From Anaeramoeba flamelloides (lineage: Eukaryota > Metamonada > Anaeramoebidae), in assembly GCA_027625915.1 (NCBI GenBank), contig JANTQA010000042.1, positions 5,778,001 through 5,842,000 on the forward strand: DNA of 64,000 nt, written 5' to 3'. Below the pieces are notes generated by a model, which was given only the letters and a program-made list of their open reading frames with translations, was not told the origin of the DNA and searched no databases. Every line of letters begins with the position of its first letter. The first letter of the stretch is position 1. Both the position numbers and the translations under genes were made by a program. Positions 58,601 to 64,000 of the stretch are shown here, piece after piece.

Positions 58601-60228
58601 AAAAAAATATATATCCTTTAGTATTCAAGAACAACAAAGAATTAAATCTGATTTGTAATTAAGTTTTAAATTATTCAAAATATTTAAAAACTTGATATTT
58701 AAAAAATTAAAAAAAATTAAACCAAAAACTAAAAAAAAAGTGAGTCACAATTTTTGAAATGAGTATTTTGGATTTTTTATTTCTGAACTTTAGCAGAAAA
58801 AAAGTTTATAAGAAGAGCTTTTACCATTAATTATATTTCATTTTAAAAAACATAAAATAGTCTCAATTTACTCTTTGTAATTATTTTTCTTTTTAAAAGA
58901 TCTTTTTTTTTTACCACATGATCTTTTGTATAAAGAAAAAAAAAAAGAAAAATTTTTTAAAAAATAAATAAAAAAAGAAAATCAAAAAAAAAAAAAAAAA
59001 AAGAAAAACAAAAATCAAAAAGAAAAATAAAAAAATTCGAAAAAATAATTTTGATCTAAAAATTGAAAATTTATATTGAGAAGAATAATTAATTAACCCC
59101 AAAGAACATATTCAATTTCTTCAATAAAACTGGGCCCCTTTGACAAAAAAAGTGAATAATTTTTTTTTTTTAAAACTTTTTTAAAGTTTGCTATTTTTGG
59201 AAATGACAAGGTTTAACATTTAAATATGATATAGAGGCTTAGGTTTATCGAATTTTCTTTTTTAAAAATAAAAAAGCACTCAACCATTTAAAAGTGAAAA
59301 CTTCCCACAACTTTTAATTCTAAGTATATAAATATAAAGATTGATCTTAGTGAAATAACTATAACATTTTTAATCTTTTATTTTACAATTGTAAAAAAAA
59401 AAATTATTCTCTGTCAATAGGCGAAAATAGAAGATTACTATTGAATTTCTGAAAATTTATTGAATTTCTTAAACTAATTAGTAAACATTTACTAATTGTT
59501 CATTGAATTTGAAAATTTAAATCGAGAAATATCCTATTAATGAATTTCCAAGGACTTTTTTTAACTTGGTTTAAAACAGAATAAAAAAATTAAACAAGTT
59601 TTCCCCTAAAAAACTTTATTTTTGAAAAAAAAAAATTATTTTATCTGTCAATATTTGATATTAATCACATAAATCAATATAAAAAGTAGGTATTTAAATT
59701 ATAAGTTTTTAATTCATACGAGTACATTTTTTTTTTAAAATGTTGAACTAAAAATAATTGTTTTCATTTTTGAGACTTAATAATATATTAAGGAAACCCT
59801 TTTCATAAACTTTACAAGATTTTCACCAAATAATAAAATAAAAAAAAATTATTGAAAAGTGATCTACAGAAAATCTCTTAATTTTTCAAATTACTTCTCT
59901 TTTATTTAAAAGGGCAAAATTGAAAAGAAAAAATTTTTTAAATTTTATTTTTTAAACTTTGTTCAGAAATTATTTTTAGATGAATTAGAACATTAACATC
60001 CAAGTCAGAACAAAACGACAAATTTAGTATAAGGCTTGGATATTTTATTCCAAAACTTTTGTGTAAAATTGGATGTTCAAAATTTTCAGCCAATTTTCCA
60101 AAAATAATTTTTTATTTTAAATAGCAAAGAGAAATATATGTGTAGTTAAAACACATATACAAAAAAATAAAAATACATTGGAATATTATAATTCAATTAA
60201 TTAATTATAAAAAAGCAAATGTAAACCT
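55605..60228. other. Intergenic, decayed repeats, no gene seen
   Basis: Includes homopolymer-rich sequence next to uS2, a decayed relative of MITE family 3 (about 56020-56360, with GGATCAAATTGGAAAATTTT and GAAAGAAACTTACAATAAAC) and a direct repeat copy (58615-59050). The frame at 57109-57357 lacks ATG and a recognised product. Confidence 0.6.
58615..59050 (+). repeat. Dispersed direct repeat (copy of 21190-21650)
   Basis: Same orientation and block order as 21190-21650: AATTAAATCTGATTTGTAAT, GAGTCACAATTTTTGAAATG, CCACATGATCTTTTGTA, then an A-rich end. Confidence 0.8.
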
Positions 60229-62271
60229 TTAGACGGTAATTTCAATTTGATTAGTTTTTTTTGTAAATTTTTTAACCCATTTAATCAATAAATAACCAGC
60301 TATTATCAAAAGTAACAACCCAACATATACTTGACCAAAAGATAATAAGTATCCAGTTGTTCCAAGGTTATCTTTATATACATGGACAATAAAAACAGAC
60401 CCAAAAAGAAAAACAATGATATGTGCCAATGATCTAAATATGAGATATCTTTCTGTCATGTAATCTGGTGATTCTTCTTTATTGATGATTTCAAGATCCA
60501 CAATTAATTCTAAAGCTGGTAAAAACACGAAATAAGTAAATACTGATGCATAAAAATAGGTCAGGGTGTATTCTGTACAATTGCCCCCAGCACAGGCCCT
60601 GAATAACCAAACAATTAACCACGCTCTGTTGTTTGCAACCTTAAAGATCATTGATGGCAAGGCAATTGAAAATATAGCCAAAGCACAGAGGTAAAACCAA
60701 TAGAGATTTGAAAGTTGTACATGTCTCCAAAAGGTTATTTTGAAATGTAAAATGATTGACTGAAACAAATTGTATTGATCATTATTTAGGGTATCAAATA
60801 AAGTGTGTTGGAATTTTGGAATAAAATCTTTGGGGAAAATAAAAGAGATCAAGATTTTGGAAAACAAGAATAATCTCATCAAAATAAATCCAAATCCAAT
60901 CCAAAATACTGGCTTTCGAAGAGCATTCCAATTGGTTCTATATAAAAAATCCATATTCCATTGAAGTTTTATTGATTCTTGTTGTCCCACAACAGAAAAG
61001 TTGTGTTGTTGTTCTTTGGGTTTTGAGCCATCATTAAAATTTATTATATATTTGATATTATGCAAATCATCTCCTTCGTAATCTTGTGCATTCCATGGCA
61101 TTACCCAAAGTGGTTGAGCAGATTTGTTTATTGGTCTTGTCATATATCCAACCGATTTATCATCAATTTTGACTAGTACAGATTTGATTGTGCTATCACC
61201 ACTTTTCTCATAAATCAAAGCTCTGATGTGTGTGCTTTTTCTTATCCTCTCCAATGGCTCATGCTTGGAGATAAAAAGTGCATTTTTTGGGTTTGTGGGG
61301 AGTATCTTTGGCCATTCATAGAGATTTGTTTCAATAAAGTTGATAATATCATTGTCAATTGAAACGATTCTGTAGTCCTTCCATTTGAGAGCAAGGGCAC
61401 TTGCTTGTATGATATTGGTTTTTGAATCTAATTTTTGAAGATAATTTTCATAAGAATGGATGTGTCCACTTAAGTAAGCAATTATCCTTTCTTCTTGAAG
61501 AAGATCAAACATATTTTTCTTGGAGCGAACAGTTTTATGAGAATACAAATTAGTTCGAATGGGGTAATGTGATAAAATGAAAGTGTGGTTAACAAACCAT
61601 GAGTCAGTTATTTCTTCAAAACGATCAAGTAAATCAACGCTGTCTGTGCCAAATAGCCCATAGGGATACTCTGGATTTGGGAAATGGACAAAATTCAAAG
61701 AAAGAAAATCATATGTTCCAAATGGTGCCTTATAAGAAAACTTGTAAGCACGTGAACAATCCTTCAATTTGTCCTTATTGGGGGTGTATTGGTAATAATA
61801 GTTGTCCTCATCTTCTTGATTTAAAATACCATATATGTCATGGTTTCCTTGCACATCAAACCACAAATCCTTGCTTATATTATATTTTTCCAATAATTGC
61901 TGGTACAGTATCCAATCGCTCTCGTGCTGTGTCCTGTTATCTCCGTCTGTGATGTCACCTGTTAGAACATGGAAATTTGGTTTGATAAGGAGTCGATCTT
62001 TTGAGAGGTATCTTTCAAATTTGTGTTCTGTAGCTTTGCTAAATCCCAAATGTGTATCACTCAATTGAACAAAGGTTAACAAACGATCAGTTGTTTGATC
62101 CATAACATATTTGTCTGATTCATATCCTTTTGGAAGTTCTAAATCATCTTTGCCATATTTTTCTGGCCACTCAATCAGAGAAAGAGGCCAGCCTAACACA
62201 ATAACAATTAAAAAAATTGTTACCAAGAAATAATCACGAAGAAAGTGATGGAAAAATCTGAAATTTTCCAT
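60229..62271 (-). CDS. TMEM62-like calcineurin-type metallophosphoesterase, multi-pass membrane protein
   Basis: Intronless, 680 residues. An N-terminal hydrophobic segment (about 14-31) is a signal anchor. The metallophosphoesterase domain follows with all metal-site motifs: SDTHLG (D72, H74), TGDITDG (D106), QGNHD (N143, H144), LSHYP (H235) and SGHIHSY (H270, H272). A beta-rich region with KPKEQQHNFSV-type sequence lies between about 330 and 435. The C-terminal half holds several hydrophobic segments (about 450-475, 520-545, 555-580, 610-635, 645-670). This order matches the animal TMEM62 family and its protist relatives, whose substrate is not established. The catalytic domain probably faces the ER/secretory lumen (inference from the single N-terminal anchor). 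NHT and NIS sequons occur in the lumenal part. It starts at the first ATG after an A-rich leader and ends ITV-TAA. Confidence 0.9.
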   Translation of the reverse strand: MENFRFFHHFLRDYFLVTIFLIVIVLGWPLSLIEWPEKYGKDDLELPKGYESDKYVMDQTTDRLLTFVQLSDTHLGFSKATEHKFERYLSKDRLLIKPNFHVLTGDITDGDNRTQHESDWILYQQLLEKYNISKDLWFDVQGNHDIYGILNQEDEDNYYYQYTPNKDKLKDCSRAYKFSYKAPFGTYDFLSLNFVHFPNPEYPYGLFGTDSVDLLDRFEEITDSWFVNHTFILSHYPIRTNLYSHKTVRSKKNMFDLLQEERIIAYLSGHIHSYENYLQKLDSKTNIIQASALALKWKDYRIVSIDNDIINFIETNLYEWPKILPTNPKNALFISKHEPLERIRKSTHIRALIYEKSGDSTIKSVLVKIDDKSVGYMTRPINKSAQPLWVMPWNAQDYEGDDLHNIKYIINFNDGSKPKEQQHNFSVVGQQESIKLQWNMDFLYRTNWNALRKPVFWIGFGFILMRLFLFSKILISFIFPKDFIPKFQHTLFDTLNNDQYNLFQSIILHFKITFWRHVQLSNLYWFYLCALAIFSIALPSMIFKVANNRAWLIVWLFRACAGGNCTEYTLTYFYASVFTYFVFLPALELIVDLEIINKEESPDYMTERYLIFRSLAHIIVFLFGSVFIVHVYKDNLGTTGYLLSFGQVYVGLLLLIIAGYLLIKWVKKFTKKTNQIEITV

Positions 62272-64000
62272 TTTTTTTTAAAGGTTTTTTTATTTTTGTA
62301 AAATGATCTGTTATTGATTTTAAAAACTATTTCTTTTTGAAAAAAAATGAATTTTTCTTTTCAATTTTAACCTTGTAAAAAAATTGAAAATTCAAAAAAT
62401 TTATGAACTGAGACAGTTTCTGTCGATCACTTTTAAAGAATATCTTTTTTTTTTTTTTTTTGATCGTAATTCACAAAAAAGAAGAGATTGATTTTCTTCT
62501 TTGAATTCATTTAAAAGTTAAAAATTTTAAAAAGAGTGATTTTTTCCAAATAAAATCCCAATTCATGTAAGTTAGCTTTTAATTCAACAATTTTGATTTT
62601 GAACATTTTTGTCAAAGGAGTTTTGTATTTGCATTTTTTAAGCTAGTTGGGCTTACTTTTAAAAATCAACATATTTATTTCAAACCTTAAGGATAGGGTT
62701 TGATTTTTGTTCCAATATCAACTACTTCTAAATTTCCAATTTACCATAAAAAAATCTATATTTTTCAAAAACTTTTCACCCATTGAAGTGATTGAAGGGT
62801 TTCTTAAATTATTTTCCTGACTTTCAAAATCACAAAGATATGCAATAGTAAGTTTTTATGTTTTTTTGTGTGAAAAGGAAATCATTTATTTATTTATTTT
62901 TAAATATCATAAAAATAGAAAATTGATTTTTCAGATCTTTTCACAAAAAGAATTGAAAATTCAAATTTCGGTGATACAATTCCATTAATTTTAAGAGATT
63001 AATCTGATGACAAAATTGGTTTTTTTGAAATAATTTTGATCAATCAATTAACAGAAAAAACCATTTTGGTATTACATTATTCAATCTCCCCTCAAGGGGT
63101 TTTAGTCATCAGTTTGTTTATAAGTTGAATATTGAGTTTCTCAACTTTTTTTTTTAAAATAATTTGTCTGATAATTTTGAAACTGAATATTTAAGAATAA
63201 ACAACCAGGGGTTTAAATGTACTCTGAAAGATCTTTCTATTTTCAAAAATTTGGATGGTGTAATTGACATTTTGTTGTTTTAAAAAAGTGTCGACTCAAA
63301 GTGAAATTGAAAGTTCCCAAAACCATATAATTTACCTTTTTTAAACAGTAATGATCTCACTTTTAAAACTTTTAGTATACACTTTTTTAAATCATCAGAA
63401 TTTATATTTTGTTCAAAAATTTGAGTGGCTTTGAATGATTAAATTAATTGAAAAGTGAAAAACTATTATTCTTTTGCCTTGTAATTACCTCACAATCTAT
63501 TTTTATCTTTGAAAACTATCAATTACCAGAAGTAAAAAATATCATCTATTTTTAAAAAAGGAAGAAATGAGTCAAAATTATTAAAATTGATTTTTATGAT
63601 AAAAAATTTATTTGAATATTTTTCATTTTTTGATCTTTCAAAACAATAACGAATTTTCTTTTTATTTTCTTTATCATTTATATTAAAAAAGAAATTTCTA
63701 AAAATTTTAGTAATAATTTTAATAAAAAAATGATTATTTATCAGGAACTGTGATAAATTTGAAAATAAGGAACCTAAATATTAATAAAAAATTTAATTAA
63801 AAAGAACTCAAAATAATACATTAAAAAAAACAAATAAATATCATGTATTTTTGATATTTTATAAATGAATTTTTAGAAACTTTGATTTGGTTCTTTTTTT
63901 CTATTAATATAAATACAGTTTTTCCAAGGTAAATGGGATTATTTTTATAAATAAGTTTTGTGTTCTGAAGATTAATTTTTTAAGGCATAATAAGAAAGTT
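62272..64000. other. Intergenic, no gene seen
   Basis: AT-rich sequence upstream of the TMEM62-like gene to the window edge. No coding exon, structured RNA or strong repeat copy was recognised. Confidence 0.6.

Noticed and set aside
61599-62068. Plus-strand Cys/His-rich frames over the 3' part of 60229-62271
   Set aside because: Antisense to the metallophosphoesterase catalytic domain. No conserved zinc-finger spacing.

Overview
This window comes from an AT-rich nuclear eukaryotic genome. It has spliceosomal introns (GT...AG, usual donor GTA[A/T]), standard-code TAA and TAG stops, long A/T homopolymers and many transposon relics. The gene set suggests an amoeboid protist: an RCC1/BTB 'Btk-binding-like' protein, a two-ubiquitin fusion, an NDR-family kinase, a PP6R/SAPS protein, a TMEM62-like phosphoesterase and uS2. 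The RCC1 plus double-BTB architecture fits Anaeramoeba or a relative. That placement is inference from protein style, not a database match.

Layout. 1-3.5 kb is repeat-rich and non-coding. 3474-5180 (+) is a single-exon RCC1/BTB protein. 5.2-9.2 kb is repeats. 9236-12872 (+) is a two-exon ubiquitin-specific protease. 12.9-17 kb is repeats and a MITE. 17020-17722 (+) is a small ZNF830/CCDC16-like protein broken by a frame change in a 20-A run. 17.7-22.6 kb has no gene but holds hairpins and a 121-nt poly(T). 22640-31759 (-) is an eight-exon PP6R/SAPS-family gene that I assembled from its splice junctions; it includes an 8-nt first coding exon and two oversized introns. 31.8-38.7 kb is an accessory region of MITEs, including a LINE fragment nested in a MITE. 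38749-39918 (+) is the ubiquitin-ubiquitin-C-terminal domain fusion. 44006-51016 (-) is a four-exon NDR/LATS-like AGC kinase with a 4.9-kb intron full of palindromic repeats. 54403 to about 55571 (-) is ribosomal protein uS2 (RPSA/Rps0) with one intron and an unresolved 5' end. 60229-62271 (-) is a single-exon TMEM62-like membrane metallophosphoesterase. 62.3-64 kb is non-coding.

These genes do not form a pathway cluster. Four lie on the plus strand (RCC1/BTB, USP, ZNF830-like, Ub fusion) and four on the minus strand (PP6R, NDR kinase, uS2, TMEM62). Themes that recur are ubiquitin biology (USP, Ub fusion, BTB protein) and phosphorylation control (PP6R, NDR kinase). Small introns are 110-256 nt. 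The three outsized introns (1.9, 4.3 and 4.9 kb) carry repeats, and the 1.9- and 4.9-kb ones clearly carry mobile-element relics, which suggests growth by transposon insertion.

Repeats: at least six families of short terminal-inverted-repeat elements, three relics sharing a LINE-type 3' tail, several other dispersed repeats, two minisatellites and three dinucleotide microsatellites. No tRNA, rRNA or CRISPR array was recognised, and no virus-derived element was identified.
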